Shown here piece by piece: positions 10,813 through 21,861 of a DNA stretch of 64,000 nucleotides. The number at the start of each line of letters is the position of its first letter. The stretch's first letter is position 1. Source of the DNA: Trichosporon coremiiforme (Eukaryota; Basidiomycota; Tremellomycetes; Trichosporonales; Trichosporonaceae); NCBI GenBank assembly GCA_039545355.1, contig BCJJ01000008.1, forward strand, positions 744,001-808,000. The letters are read 5' to 3'. Under the pieces are notes generated by a model. It made no database searches, had not been told where the DNA came from, and saw nothing but the letters and a program-made list of their open reading frames with translations. Made by a program: the position numbers and the translations under genes.

Positions 10813-13193
10813 ATGCCGGCCAGCGACCCCGTAGACTCGGGGCCCGACGGCTCAATCCCACCCTCCAACAACTCGCCCGCCATCCACAGCGATGCTCCGT
10901 TGCCTAGCACCTCCACGCCGTGCGGAATCGCCTGTGCGTGCCTCAACGTCCAGATCGCCGGGCGCGTTCCAGACGATCTGCTCGACAAGGTCCACGCCGG
11001 AACTTCAGCCTTCGAGCACGACAGCAGGCACCAGGTCTGGCTCCCGTCCGAGGCGGAGAAGATCGTGCGTATTATATCAAGCGCAAGCGCGCAAGCCACA
11101 CAGATAACGCTAACCACTTAGGTGCACTTGGACCTGGCTCGATTCGAGAACGCCAGCGAAAGCAAGGACAGCAAGAGCACCAGCGACCCCAAGAGCGATA
11201 AGGACGAGGATCGCGATCCGGCAGAGGAACCAAGCTGGCGCAAATGCTTAGTATGCGGCGTGCGCGTGTACGAGGCCAGGGGAAAGAAGAAGGAGGACAC
11301 GGCGCCTGAGAATGCGTGGGTTACGGTGGACTTCAGCAGCGGCGTCCTTGTGAGTCACCAGGTTCTATCTCAGCAGCTACCTGGGCTACGAATTCCTTCA
11401 GCTGACATGACCAGTTCGGCGAAGCGCTCGATAAGGCACTGGAGAAGCCAGCCCTTCCGTTCACGGGACTACTCTTGGATATCCCGAAGGACAGCAGCTT
11501 CGGGCGACCGCCAGAGGCGACCGAGAGCGCTCCTCAGCTGCCGTCACATTTCCTGCCGCCGGTGCCGGATCCGTTCTTCCTCCCGCCGCCGTTCATCCCG
11601 AGTCATGCCAAGCTGCGGGAGATGTGCAAGTCGGCCGTCGTGAAGCTTCAGGACAAGCGGGGCGAGATGGAGGCCGACATTGTGGCGTACGTCAACGCCC
11701 GAGTGGAGGACATGCGACGGCTGGAGGACGAGGTCCGCGGCGAGGTCGAGGTGCTCTGGTCTCGGTGGGCGGAGGCTCATGCTCAGCCGAGCGAGCAACC
11801 GCCGGCGCCAGCGAAGCCCCGTGAGTCCTTCGATGGCAAGAAGGACGGCAAGAAGGAGGTCCCATTCACGGAACTCGAGACGCCGAGCGGCGTGACGGCA
11901 TCTCCGCCCAAGATCTCAGGCCAGCACAACTACCACACAGCGCAGAACCAGACGAGTTCCCTCCTCGCAGCGAGCATCAGTGCGAACGCCTTCCACGCCC
12001 CGCCGCCGAAACAGCTCGACGCCAACAAGCTCGAGAACATTGCCAAGACGGTCTCGCGCGAGCAGGGCGTCGACCGCGAGGTCGCGATGAGTTTTGCGTT
12101 CTCGACGATGGAGGAGCAGGCGCTGAAGCATGGACGACGGAAGAAGGAAGAGGAGAAGGCCGAGGAAGTCGAAGTCGAGGTCGAGGAGGAGGAGCAGGGT
12201 ATCGACTCATGGATCGGGCTCGAGCGCGCCGAGGCGCGCAAGCGAGTCGAGCGCGGCACCAGGCGGCCGAGCGCAGCTGCCGTCGCCGCTGAGAACGCCG
12301 AGAAGGCTCGTGCTGAGTCCGCAGACGCGAAGGAGAAGGAGAAGGAAAAGGAAAAGGCGAAGAGCACGGCCAAGACCGAAAACGGCGAGGCTACGGGAGA
12401 GAAGAAGAAGGGGGTCAAGTTCCAGGAGCCCGAGAAGGTTCCGAAGGACGCGAAAGAGACAGTGAAGGACGGCGAGAAGGAGGACACCGATGGGGAGAAG
12501 GACGGGCACGTCGACGGCCTCGCAATCGACAACGACGACGAGGAAGGTAAGCTGTCTGTGGGTTCGCACTAGCTGACATCAGAATACGTCTTCGACATGG
12601 AGACGGACACGCCGATGACGGCGCCCGATTTACCGGAACAGGAGCGTCCCAAGTCGCACCGCGAGGCGCGCATCTGGTCAATGGTAGACGACAACCTGTC
12701 GCGGACGTTTGCGGCCGAGGCGCCCTCGCATCGTGCGGCCTGGTCCAAGTTCGAGGGCCAGATGAGTTCCGTCCTCCACCGCTCAGACAGTGATGACGAC
12801 GACGACAGCCCCGCCACGAGCGCGCTCGCACGCAGCATGCCGATCAACATCGCGATGAAGCCGCGCAAGGCCAGCGCAGAGTACCAGATCAAGACCTCGG
12901 TCAGCGACCGCGAGGGCGTCGTCGTGCCGAACCTGATCCGTGCGATGCGCGAGCGTCCCGGCCGCCGCCGCGGGAGTGCCGCCCTCGGCCGCGAGAGAGA
13001 GCAGGTCATGAGCTATGCCGCAGACCCGGGGGCCGTGTTTGAGAGTCTGGCAGAGGCCAGCATTGACTCGGACGATGACGAGGATACGACTGGAGGCGCG
13101 CGCAGGAAGAACGGACACTTCGTCCCGCCACACGTCCTCGCGGCCAAGAAGGAGAGGCAGCCCGAGGTCGGGTGGAGGAGCCTTGCGTCGTAG
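10813..13193 (+). CDS. conserved-looking hypothetical protein, charged, low complexity
   Basis: Not recognised. Four exons (10813-11064, 11122-11349, 11415-12546, 12583-13193) give about 740 residues in one consistent frame. A Ser/Pro-rich N-terminus is followed by SWRKCLVCGVRVYEARGKK, which has a possible Cys pair. Then comes a Pro-rich segment (PVPDPFFLPPPFIPSHAK), a coiled-coil-prone region around LREMCKSAVVKLQDKRGEM, a long Lys/Glu-rich stretch (EEEKAEEVEVEVEEEEQG), and an ordered C-terminal third with FDMETDTPMTAPDLPE, ARSMPINIAMKPRKAS and HFVPPHVLAAKKERQP. The C-terminal short motifs look like docking segments. The charged middle suggests a nuclear or scaffold protein, but this is only inference. 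Codon use is like its neighbours. Confidence 0.75.
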
Positions 13194-13635
13194 GCTGCAT
13201 CGGATAAGCGAGTGTGAGCACACCTCGCCCCGTCCAGGTCACAGAGCAACGTATTTGTAGCTTATTTACGAGCCACGAGGGGCTCGCGTAGGATGTCAGT
13301 TCCCCCGCCCGCGCCGCCCAGACGGCGGACGACGGATGTCGGGGTGCCCGAACACTTCTCATTGTCACCAAACCTTACAGCTTCGTCTAATTGCAACAAC
13401 GCACAGTGTAGTACAACGCAGGTTCCGATGGCAAGTATGCATAAATGGCGGCATGATGATGAATGGAGTCTACTGATGCTGGTCTAATGCTAGAGATGCC
13501 GTGATAATTGTAGTGGTACACTGATGCTTGCTGCTGCTGTTGTCTTCTCTTCGTATTCCCGTCTTCCTGGGGCTTTCCTCCCGGCCCTCGTCGCCTTCTG
13601 CTCCCTCTGCTGCCTGTTGTCTTCAAGAGTGGTGT
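13194..13635. other. convergent intergenic region
   Basis: Shared 3' flank of two converging genes. It holds short low-complexity runs (GCTGCTGCTGTTG near 13530) and no supported gene. Confidence 0.5.
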
Positions 13636-15120
13636 TTACTCGTCCGCCTGCTCGGGTGGCGGGTTTGGGTCCGGTCCCCAGAACCACCTTGCCGCAAGGG
13701 TCGGGAGGTCCTTGGGCACCTTCGCCGGGTCGAACTGCGCTCGGTGCGCCCATCCGCGGTCCTTCATGCTGTGCATGACCCTCTCCCAACGCGTGAGGTG
13801 TCGTCCAAGGTGTCGAAAGAACGGCGTCACTCGAGGCGGCGCGACAACAGGCTGCCCGCGAGTCCGAGGAAGTCGTCGTGGTGTCACCGGCACACTAGCC
13901 ATACGGCGCTCGTGCGCAAGCGACTTCCGTCCTTCCTCCCAAGCGTACTTTGCGAGTTCCTCGTCGTTGTTCTTCAGTGCATGGAGAGCGACGAGGCGGA
14001 ACGTCTCAGGGGATGGACGACTCTTGAAACGAGTCATGAGACGTTGCACGTCGGCGGTTCCTGTCCGGCGCTGCAGCTGAGCGATGACGCTGCAGTGCAC
14101 CGTCTGACGCCTGAATGAGTTTACGCCGACAGCCTCAGCCTCGTCGAGCAGGGCATGCGCTTCCTTGGCGTAACACAGAGCGAGGTGCAGCGCGGCGAGC
14201 TTCTCCGGCTGCGTAGCCTTCAACGATTCCAGCGTGCTGATCGCATTCCGCAGGCTATGCCCTTCCGAGTTGATCAGAAGATAGTGCTGATGCCGCAGGA
14301 ACGTGTTTGAGGAGATCTTGTCCTCGTGCTCGGGCAGCAGCGGCAACGGAGGGTACCTCTTCGTCATCCACAGGTTCGTCGTGACTCTTGCGTCTCGGTA
14401 CCTGCCGATCTTCTGCCGGGGAGGAAGTTGCAGACGTTCTCGAAATCCTAAAGCGCGGACACGCTCCGCAAATTGCGTTTCGTTCAGGCGAAGGGCGTAC
14501 GTCTCGAGTGCAGCGATGGAGTTGGGGCTCACAAGCGAAGCGTCGGACTCGAGATGGCCGACGAGCTGTCGGAGATAGAGCTTCGGGTCCGGCACCGGAA
14601 TAGACAGAGCAGATTCCATGAACAGAGTTGCACGCTCTTCTCGTTGTCTGCGCTGCTCTTCCGGGCTCAACGGTGTCGATGGTCGGGTCGCCGGGAGGCT
14701 CGAAGGAAGGTGGGGCGGTGAATCTCGATCAAAGGGTTGGGGTTGGCCCGTCGGAGTTGGGATCGCAACGCCTTCTGGTTGCCTCTTGCTCCTTGCGGAA
14801 GGCTTCGATGTAGAGTTGCGAGCTGACCTTGACCGGCGCGAAGACTCAGGGACCGATGACGAGGAAGACGAGGAAGACGAAGTAGCAGCAGATCGGCGAG
14901 CGTCAAGAGCTGGTCGGTCGCGCCCAGCAGGCATCTTCAGCCTTGGCACCCTCGTCACATTACTACTCTCATGCTGTGTTGGTCGGTCGTCGACTTCGGG
15001 GGAAGCCAGAGCCACCGATGCGGAGGCGAGGTGCCGCGATGACTGCCTGCCGGACGGGTGGAGGCCAATCAAGGCTGACCGGATAGCACCCGTGCGAGCT
15101 GCTAGATGTCGGATGATCAT
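13636..15120 (-). CDS. putative mitochondrial helical-repeat protein, unknown function
   Basis: Intronless 494-residue ORF, not assigned to a named family. The first 35 residues (MIIRHLAARTGAIRSALIG and onward) are basic, amphipathic and free of acidic residues, like a mitochondrial presequence. Residues 80-110 form a Ser/Arg-rich low-complexity region. From about residue 160 the protein is helical with degenerate repeat-like segments (LYLRQLVGHLESDASL, IAALETYALRLNETQF, LAALHLALCYAKEAHALLDEAE, TFRLVALHALKNNDEELA). This resembles TPR/PPR-type fungal mitochondrial translation or RNA factors. The lack of introns is unusual among neighbours. Function is inferred only from the presequence and helical pattern. 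Confidence 0.7.
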   Translation of the reverse strand: MIIRHLAARTGAIRSALIGLHPSGRQSSRHLASASVALASPEVDDRPTQHESSNVTRVPRLKMPAGRDRPALDARRSAATSSSSSSSSSVPESSRRSRSARNSTSKPSARSKRQPEGVAIPTPTGQPQPFDRDSPPHLPSSLPATRPSTPLSPEEQRRQREERATLFMESALSIPVPDPKLYLRQLVGHLESDASLVSPNSIAALETYALRLNETQFAERVRALGFRERLQLPPRQKIGRYRDARVTTNLWMTKRYPPLPLLPEHEDKISSNTFLRHQHYLLINSEGHSLRNAISTLESLKATQPEKLAALHLALCYAKEAHALLDEAEAVGVNSFRRQTVHCSVIAQLQRRTGTADVQRLMTRFKSRPSPETFRLVALHALKNNDEELAKYAWEEGRKSLAHERRMASVPVTPRRLPRTRGQPVVAPPRVTPFFRHLGRHLTRWERVMHSMKDRGWAHRAQFDPAKVPKDLPTLAARWFWGPDPNPPPEQADE

Positions 15121-15564
15121 CGAAGGCCGCTCAATCCCGCATGTTCAGGTGCACCCTCGACGCGCGGAACGGAAGGGCCGGTGTGTGTCTGATAACGGGC
15201 GAGTCGTGTGCGTTGGGCTAGTGGTCGACGTGAACACCTCGCAGCCTCCAGACGTCTCGACTTTTGGCTCGGGGTGACGGACAGTCACGAAGTCCACCCG
15301 GCCCTGGAATGCCACCGCCCCCTAACGCCGTATCTCCGCCGATCGCAAGCCCTCGCCGCCTAGCGTCGCCTGCAATGTTCACCGAGGCCTGTGCTTCTTT
15401 GCATACTCGGTGGCCACAACATTCAAAAGATCAGTTCAGTAACTTCTCTACCACAATCAATCAGTCAACCACCTTCGCGCTGCCTCTGTTCTGATTATTG
15501 ATCTCAATTTCGGGACACTCCAAAACCTCCGACAGCACTAAGCTACAGGCAAGCCAGTGAAACC
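15121..15564. promoter_or_regulatory. divergent promoter region
   Basis: About 440 bp between two divergent start codons; the half next to the splicing-factor gene is pyrimidine-rich. Nothing else is supported. Confidence 0.45.
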
Positions 15565-17482
15565 ATGTCGGTATCCCCCCCCCACGAGCCCCAGCCTCTG
15601 CGCGACCGGACCCCGGAACTCACCTGGTAAGTCTGTCTGTTGCGACAATCCGGACGATAGATAAGTCTTTGGAAAGAGCTAACCTCTTCGCAGTAAACGT
15701 GAGAAGCGTCATCGCGAGGATGACGATGATGATCGTGACAGGACCAGACGCCGTAGCCATCGTCACGACGACGAGCCCGAGCACGAGCGCGAAGACCGAG
15801 ACCACGAGGACCGCCGACGCCGCCACTACGACTCTGAAGAGGAGCGCGACCGCGAGCGCCGCCACCGCCGCCGCGAACGCGAGAGCGATGATGACAGACG
15901 CAGATCTCGTGACGACCGTAACGACAGGAGCTACAGCCGCGAGCGTAGCGGACGCGACCGTGACCGTGAGCGCGAGAGGGATAGGAGCCGCCATGACGAC
16001 CGCCGCGACCGGGACCGCGAGCGCGATCGCGATGATGATGAGCGTAGCCACCGCAGCAGTAGGCGCGATCGCGACCGCTCGGGGTCTCGCGATAGGGACC
16101 GTGAGCGCGAGCGCCGCCACCGTGACGACAGAGAATCCGAACGTGCCCGTGTCCGTGCAATGACCCGAGAGGAGAAGGAGCGCGAGCGTGAGCGCCGTGA
16201 CCGTGAGATGATGGAGGAGCGCCGCGAAGCAGCTCGTCGGGAAGGAGTGAGTGCAATATCCCTGTCTAGTTCGCTGACATTGCAGCGTGAATACCACTCC
16301 CCCCGCCGCCGCCGCGACAGCTCAGCGCGCGATGAGGCCGCTGACCTCCTTAACGAGGTGGACTCGGAAGCTCGATCCGTGTTTGTCTCGCAACTTGCCG
16401 CGTCACTCAAATCCTCAGATCTAGGCTTATTCTTCGAAGACAAGCTGGGCCCGCGCACTGTTCGCGATGCACGCATCATCAACGACCGCCACTCTCGCCG
16501 TTCTAGGGGCATCGGGTATGTGGAACTGGCTTCGACCGATCTGGTTAGTAAGGCACTTGCTCTCTCAGGAACTATCGTCATGGGCATTCCGATTCTCGTC
16601 ACTCTCACCGACGCGAGCAGCAACCCCGATGGTATGAACCTCGGCGCCATTCTCGCCACCCTGAAGGCTGAACGCCGTGAGCGTCGTGAGCGTATCCAGC
16701 AGCGCCGCTTCCCCCCACTTAGCCCAGGTCTGCAGCACCGCCTCGGTGTCGACGTCAATGCGCACGCCGAGGCCGCTCTCCCCTACCACCGTCTGTTCAT
16801 CGCCGACCTCGCTGAGGTCCTCAACGCTGAGGACATCCGTCAAGTCTTTGAGCCTTTCGGTGAGATTGAATTCGTGGACTTGCACACAGATGTGACTGGC
16901 ACCAGCAAAGGAACCGCCTACATTCAATTCGCCGAGCTCAACTCCGCCCAGATGGCCCTCGATGCCATGAACAACTTTGAGCTTGCCGACAAAACGATCA
17001 AGGTTATGAGCGTTGATCCGCCCCGCGCGCCGCGTATCGAGGACGAGGAGCGTGGTGGCGGCCACGGTCGCCGTGGCGGCCGTCTCGATGCTCAGGGCCG
17101 CATGGACCTGATGTACAAGCTCGCCCGTCGCGAAAACCCGGACGAGGCCTCGCGCTCGCGTGCCCCTGCTCCCCAGCAGCAGGAGCGCGCCCGCCCGACG
17201 ACTTTCCTCCTCGTGAGCAACATGTTCAACCCCGACGAAGAGACGGAGCGCAACTGGGACACTGAGCTGGCGGACGATGTCAAGGTTGAGGTCGAGAACA
17301 AGTACGGCCGCGTCGCTCGCATCAAGGTCGACAAGATGAGCAACAAGGGTGACGTCTACATCGAGTTCAAGGACATCGATGGTTCTGAGCGGGCCCAGCG
17401 CGGACTGCAAGGACGCTTCTTCGGCGGCCGCTCTCTCACTGCACAGTTTATCAACGAGGGCCTTCTCAACAGCCACATGTAA
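15565..17482 (+). CDS. SR-type splicing factor, RBM39/CAPER (CC1-like) family
   Basis: Splicing factor related to human RBM39 and fission yeast Rsd1, which couple U2AF-related 3' splice-site recognition to transcription. Three exons (15565-15626, 15694-16246, 16286-17482) give 603 residues. An N-terminal Arg/Asp/Glu/Ser-rich RS-like domain (residues 20-205) ends in a MEERREAARREG helix. RRM1 begins near residue 237 (RSVFVSQLAASLKSSDLG), RRM2 near 373 (HRLFIADLAEVLNAEDI with RNP1-like GTAYIQF), and a C-terminal UHM-type RRM near 510 (FLLVSNMFNPDEETE, GDVYIEFKD). This order is the RBM39 architecture. The second intron (16247-16285) is 39 nt, a multiple of three without an in-frame stop, so retention would insert 13 residues between the RS domain and RRM1. 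Confidence 0.9.
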
Positions 17483-18156
17483 CCAGACGTAGGCGTGCTC
17501 TGCTTCCAATCTCACAATTCTTCCTTACCTGACCTCTTTATCATCTTCTGTATCTATTCTCCGTGCTCGATACCCTTCATAATACTCGACTTTGAGATAC
17601 CTTCAGTTATGCAACGTGCTTTGTGTCCGAATCGCAGAGGCGCGGCCTCAGGAGCGTTAAGGTGTGGGGGCTGAGCCCGCTGAACACATGACACGGAACG
17701 ATCGATCGGCGACTTACATCGGCGTGCCTGACTGCTCATGCAACATGCCACTCCGGGCTCCAAACGACCCTGCTCCATCGTCATCAGCCTGTTCTCGCTA
17801 TCCTGCACAAGACACACCGTCCTCCACAACTTGTATCAACCTCAGCGTTGCATCCTTTGCTAGCGACTTCTTGCCATACCCGACCTGCACCCTTCGCTTC
17901 CAGACTCTCTTCCAGTCACCCACTCGACTCCCTAGTTCCTCCCTCCACACTTCTCCTTCACTCCACCCTCCACCCTTCGGAACCCACCACTGCGACATAC
18001 CTGCGAAGCGTCCTTGAGCGCCTCAGCCTGCTACTGGATATCACCTGCTGTTGACTAGCTCCAACACTGTAGTCGTAACAACCTGGTTCCCGTTTAAGAT
18101 CAACTTTAGGGAACTCAAGAGCGTATCATCGTCACCCATCAACCTGCTCCACTGAG
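17483..18156. promoter_or_regulatory. intergenic region upstream of ARL8
   Basis: 674 bp between the splicing-factor stop and the ARL8 start. The distal part is C/T-rich (17880-17990), a pattern frequent in fungal promoters and 5' leaders. No ORF with family resemblance was found. Confidence 0.45.
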
Positions 18157-19070
18157 ATGGCTATCTTCGGTGGATTCTTCGAATGGCTCTGGTCGCTGTT
18201 TTGGAGCAAACACATCGAGATCACGATTATTGGACTTCAGGTGAGCTTCGTTGCTTACCCCATTAGCTGATTCGTAGGCCAGTGGAAAGACTTCGTATGT
18301 GACCTCAGTGTGACCGCTTCGTGCACCCCCTGACAATCTCCCTTCAACGGCTTGAACGACGACAACAACATCAACCTGCCCAACCCCTGGTCTCCGCTTC
18401 CATCAAACAAACGTCGCCGCCTGTCAACTCCCGGGATCACTGCCTCCTCGTGCTTTGCGTCGAACCGCTCATATACAGGCTCGTGAATGTGATCGGCTCC
18501 GGTCAATGGTCTGAGGATGTCGTGCCCACGGTCGCCTTCAACCTGCGTCAAGTGCGCAAGGGTAACGTTACGATGAAGATCTGGGATGTTGCTGTGAGTT
18601 TCTTGAATTGCGCATGAACTGACATGCAGGGCCAGCCCAAGTTCCGTGGGATGTGGGACCGCTACTGCCGCGGTACGAATGCGATTGTGTAGGTTCCTTT
18701 GGGAATGGATCAAGCTGACGCCAGCTATGTTGTGGACTCTGCAGACGTGAGTCTAGTTTGGTGATCTCTAAACTGACCAGCAGCAAAAGAGCCTGCCGAC
18801 AGCGACGTCGGAGCTGCACTCGCTCCTCTCGATACCTGACCTCGCCGGCGTGCCTCTCCTCGTGCTCGCGAACAAGAACGACCTCCCCGGCTCGCTCCCC
18901 GTGGACGACATGATCAGCCGCATGCGCCTGGCCGAGATCCAGGGTCGCGCCGTCTCCGTAAGCTCTACATTCTCCTGTTCGGCAGCTGATCGTAGTGCTA
19001 CTCCACGAGCAACAAGACGAGGCACAACCTCGACATCGTTCTCGCTTGGCTCACCCAGCGAGCCCAGTAG
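18157..19070 (+). CDS. ARL8: ARL8-type small GTPase
   Basis: Arf-like GTPase that in animals positions lysosomes through kinesin adaptors; fungal orthologues are expected on vacuoles or late endosomes. Seven exons sum to 546 nt (181 residues). The N-terminal amphipathic helix [19 protein letters not shown] lacks the Arf myristoylation Gly at position 2, as in ARL8. G1 is GLQASGKTS (residues 26-34), G3 is [19 protein letters not shown] and G4 is NKND (about 129-132). The end reads [19 protein letters not shown]. Exon 2 is 17 nt (18278-18294) and exon 5 is 22 nt (18725-18746); the G1 loop is assembled across two introns. Exon 6 has a CAGCAG double acceptor (start 18781 or 18784), which would add or drop one Gln. 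Intron 2 (18295-18478) is long for this region. Confidence 0.93.
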
Positions 19071-19380
19071 GCGATTCACCTGTGGAATCTCGACCCCCAC
19101 TTTTGCTGCGGCTTACACGGATGGCGAACACTGTCTCATCCTCAGCCCTGTGCCGGCCAGCACTGAGCCCTTCGACCAAAAGCATACTCGGCTACCCTCA
19201 TCCAGCCGCGCACCCCTATCATATCCCCATTCTGTTGTAACGATGCGACGCGACCCATGCCCTCACCTAACCTCGACTGACGTTTAGGCTACACTGCATA
19301 AGCTGCTCCCTGGTATCCTGGCTCCCTCAAACGTGGCAGTTCCGCACTTGCGCTGAGTCGAAGGGCAGATACTGACATCA
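19071..19380. other. intergenic region downstream of ARL8
   Basis: Nothing coding is supported. It probably holds the ARL8 3' UTR on the plus strand and possibly the 3' end of the minus-strand spliced transcript described next. Confidence 0.4.
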
Positions 19381-21069
19381 GCTAAAACATCAGAAAGTCA
19401 GCTCACCTCAGAACCCATGCTGGGCGGCAACACACGTTTGCCTCCGGCCCCCATCACCAGCCTGAAGACCAATCGACGTATCTGAAGGAGAATTAATCGT
19501 TCAGAAGAGGATGGCAACTCACGTTGTGCGCACCACCACTAATGCGCCTGGCTTGGGACTGACTAAGAGTTAAGCCCGTTGCAAGAAAGGTGCAATCACC
19601 GCGAACGAACCTGGGCGGAGTAAATCGGGTACGTCAGCGAAACTCACGCTGCGCCATCCAAAATTCCGGTTTACGTCTTGATACTGCGAGAGAGTGACCT
19701 GTTAAGCTTGCCACGGCAACTCACGCCGCTATAGAACGCCGATAAGACAGCGCAACGAGGTATTGCGGCGGCTTGTCGAGACTGGTAAGCAATAGGTCAA
19801 TCTTGGCAACGTCTTGACTGCCAGTTTGCATTCACAATCATCGCTGCAGCCGCCTGTTCTGCTTAAGTCTGAGGTGGAGTTAGGACTGCCCACGCTAGTA
19901 CGTAACTCACATTGACGGTCGCTCCTCGATAGTCCAACGCTCGCCCGAGGACGTGGCCGCCGTGTGCCGTCCGCCCCTCTGCTCTGCTTTCGTCCGCGCC
20001 GTTCTTCGAAGTTTCAAATTCCACTGGGGAGAGTTAGAAGCTTCCGACATCTGTAACTCACTCGCCAGGTCATGGCGTCATTGGTATCAGATTGGCCAGA
20101 GGGCAAGCTGGATCATTAAGCTCAATGGCTGTTGACGGTCCGCGTGAGAGCACTGAAAGTGTATCGCCACCTCAAGCGTACAGCTCTGTGCCAGGAGGAA
20201 ACCCAGCAGCGCCAAACAAAACTACATGCGGCATTCTCGCTCCAAAGCCAATGCAACCTGAGAGTTAATCCCTACAGGTCGAGTAAACTCACTCGCCAAA
20301 CCCGGGCACTACCCTCGTCCCGGGAGTTGGTCTCGGCGCAGCACCCAACTCACCGGACTTGCGGCTCTACACGTAGCAGTGGACTCTGGGCGCTCAAGAC
20401 GCTGTGTTTCCTAGATGTCAGTTCGTCGTCCTAGACACGCGAACTCACCTGTGATCCACTTGCTCCGCGTTATTCAAACGATCCATTGGCAGATCGATTG
20501 TTGTCTCCCAGGGCTGGTTTGAGTTAACGACAACTAGGTAGAGGCAACTCACAACACGGTACAAATCACAGACTGGGAGGATCTAGAGCACTTGTGACTG
20601 CAAACACACCTACTGCAGTATGACTTTGCTCTGGTGTTGTTGTTGCTAGGCCCTAAGGTAACAAAGATCCTGACACAACTGGCCTCCATCGCCGTCTGAT
20701 TGTCAGTTAACAGAACCTACTACTCAACTGACGCGAACGATCTGGACCTGGAGGATTTGATCCAGCCGATTCCTCCCCAGCCGTCATAATTGCGTAAAAG
20801 AACGCGAGAGTGCTTGGAAGGAGTTATCTCCGGGGTGTAAGGCTGGACAACTATCGAAGTGCTGTCTAAGAGGAGTTAGTTAACTCGCTCCCTGCTGTCC
20901 ACGCTCGAAGTTCGGAAAACAAAAGCGGGAAGCTGTGTGGGAGTTAATCTGACGACAGATTAGAAACTCACAGGTGCCGTTGAGCAGCTCAATGCAAGGT
21001 ACCCTTGGGGGCCGGGTGAGGCTGGCAGTGAGCTAAACCGCTAAGCCGGGCTAGGTCCTTGGGACTCAC
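19381..21069 (-). ncRNA. candidate intron-rich non-coding transcript
   Basis: No convincing protein ORF exists on either strand over about 1.7 kb. The minus strand nonetheless shows a regular series of intron-like units, each GTGAGTT...TAACTC...CAG or close to it. Nine that were positioned: 20971-20933, 20552-20514, 20448-20411, 20292-20258, 20061-20024, 19910-19869, 19647-19611, 19522-19492 and 21069-21022. Most are 31-42 nt. The intervening candidate exons are about 50-240 nt and contain stops in all frames when joined. The 5' splice site GAGTTA and branch TAACTC are mutually complementary, so each unit could also fold as a hairpin. A spliced lncRNA or small-RNA host is the simplest reading. 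The introns are too short to hold box C/D snoRNAs; small RNAs would have to be exonic. A decayed protein gene is an alternative. Confidence 0.4.
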
Positions 21070-21861
21070 CGTGACGGAGTGAGGTATTGCGATGGGAAGG
21101 ATGGTTAGGAGATGGTTAGGAAAAGCGAGAAATGTGTCGCGGAACAAGCCTGCTTATAGGTAGGTCGTGTTTCCCCTCGGCACCGGCGTGTAGGACCGCC
21201 TCTGCTATTGAGAGGCTTGTCCTGGCTGCTCGGGGAGCGAGCGGAATGCGAGACTTAGACACCCGCGCAAGGCGAGTTGCGACTCTCCGCAGCCGAACGT
21301 TTGCGTAGAGGACCTCTGCTCTTACGCCTACTCTCGCCGGACGGTCTGGTCGGATTCCTAATGGGCCTGCCCATCCCGTGAGGGACGCTTGCTCGCGCAC
21401 CGCTGCTCTTCTTGTGTCAGGTGAGTATCGCGGTCCTATGGACGAGCGGAGTGGCCTGGCTGTCGCCCCGCACCCATGATCGCGTCGGGACGTGCCGAAC
21501 TGTGGAGTCGCCAGCGCAAGGCGGGTGAGAGTGCCAAGTTGCTGAGTGTTGCACTCTCGGCCCCGTTGCTCCTTTTTGTCACAGTCCAACTGCGGCTTGG
21601 GTCTAAACAAGTAGTATTCCTCATTTTCTCGCACCTTGCGCGATTGACAGTCAGAGGACAACGCCATCAAGCATCCGTACAGCATGGCGCGGAGACAGTC
21701 CCCTGCGACCCACCTCGTCATTGCATCTGTCTTCTTCACCATCAACCGACATCCATCAGTCGTTTTGTTGCACGACAAACCCCCTTTCCACTGTGAGCTG
21801 CGCTCAAAGTGTTCTTAGCTGAAACTCAGACAGCAAACCCCTTTCGCGGCCTGTTCTCAGT
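21070..21861. other. intergenic region between spliced array and orphan ORF
   Basis: Likely start region of the minus-strand array and upstream region of the plus-strand orphan ORF. A 220-codon minus-strand frame exists here (21116-21778), but composition and lack of resemblance suggest chance. Confidence 0.35.

Noticed and set aside
15669..16163. Ala/Thr/Val-rich 164-codon ORF over the RS domain
   Set aside because: Out-of-frame reading of the Arg/Asp codon repeats of the splicing factor.
19492..20971. snoRNAs inside the minus-strand introns
   Set aside because: Introns of mostly 31-42 nt are too short for box C/D or H/ACA snoRNAs and no C/D box pair was found.
21116..21778. 220-codon minus-strand ORF
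   Set aside because: Arg/Ala/Ser-rich, no ordered segments; length is within chance expectation for this GC content.
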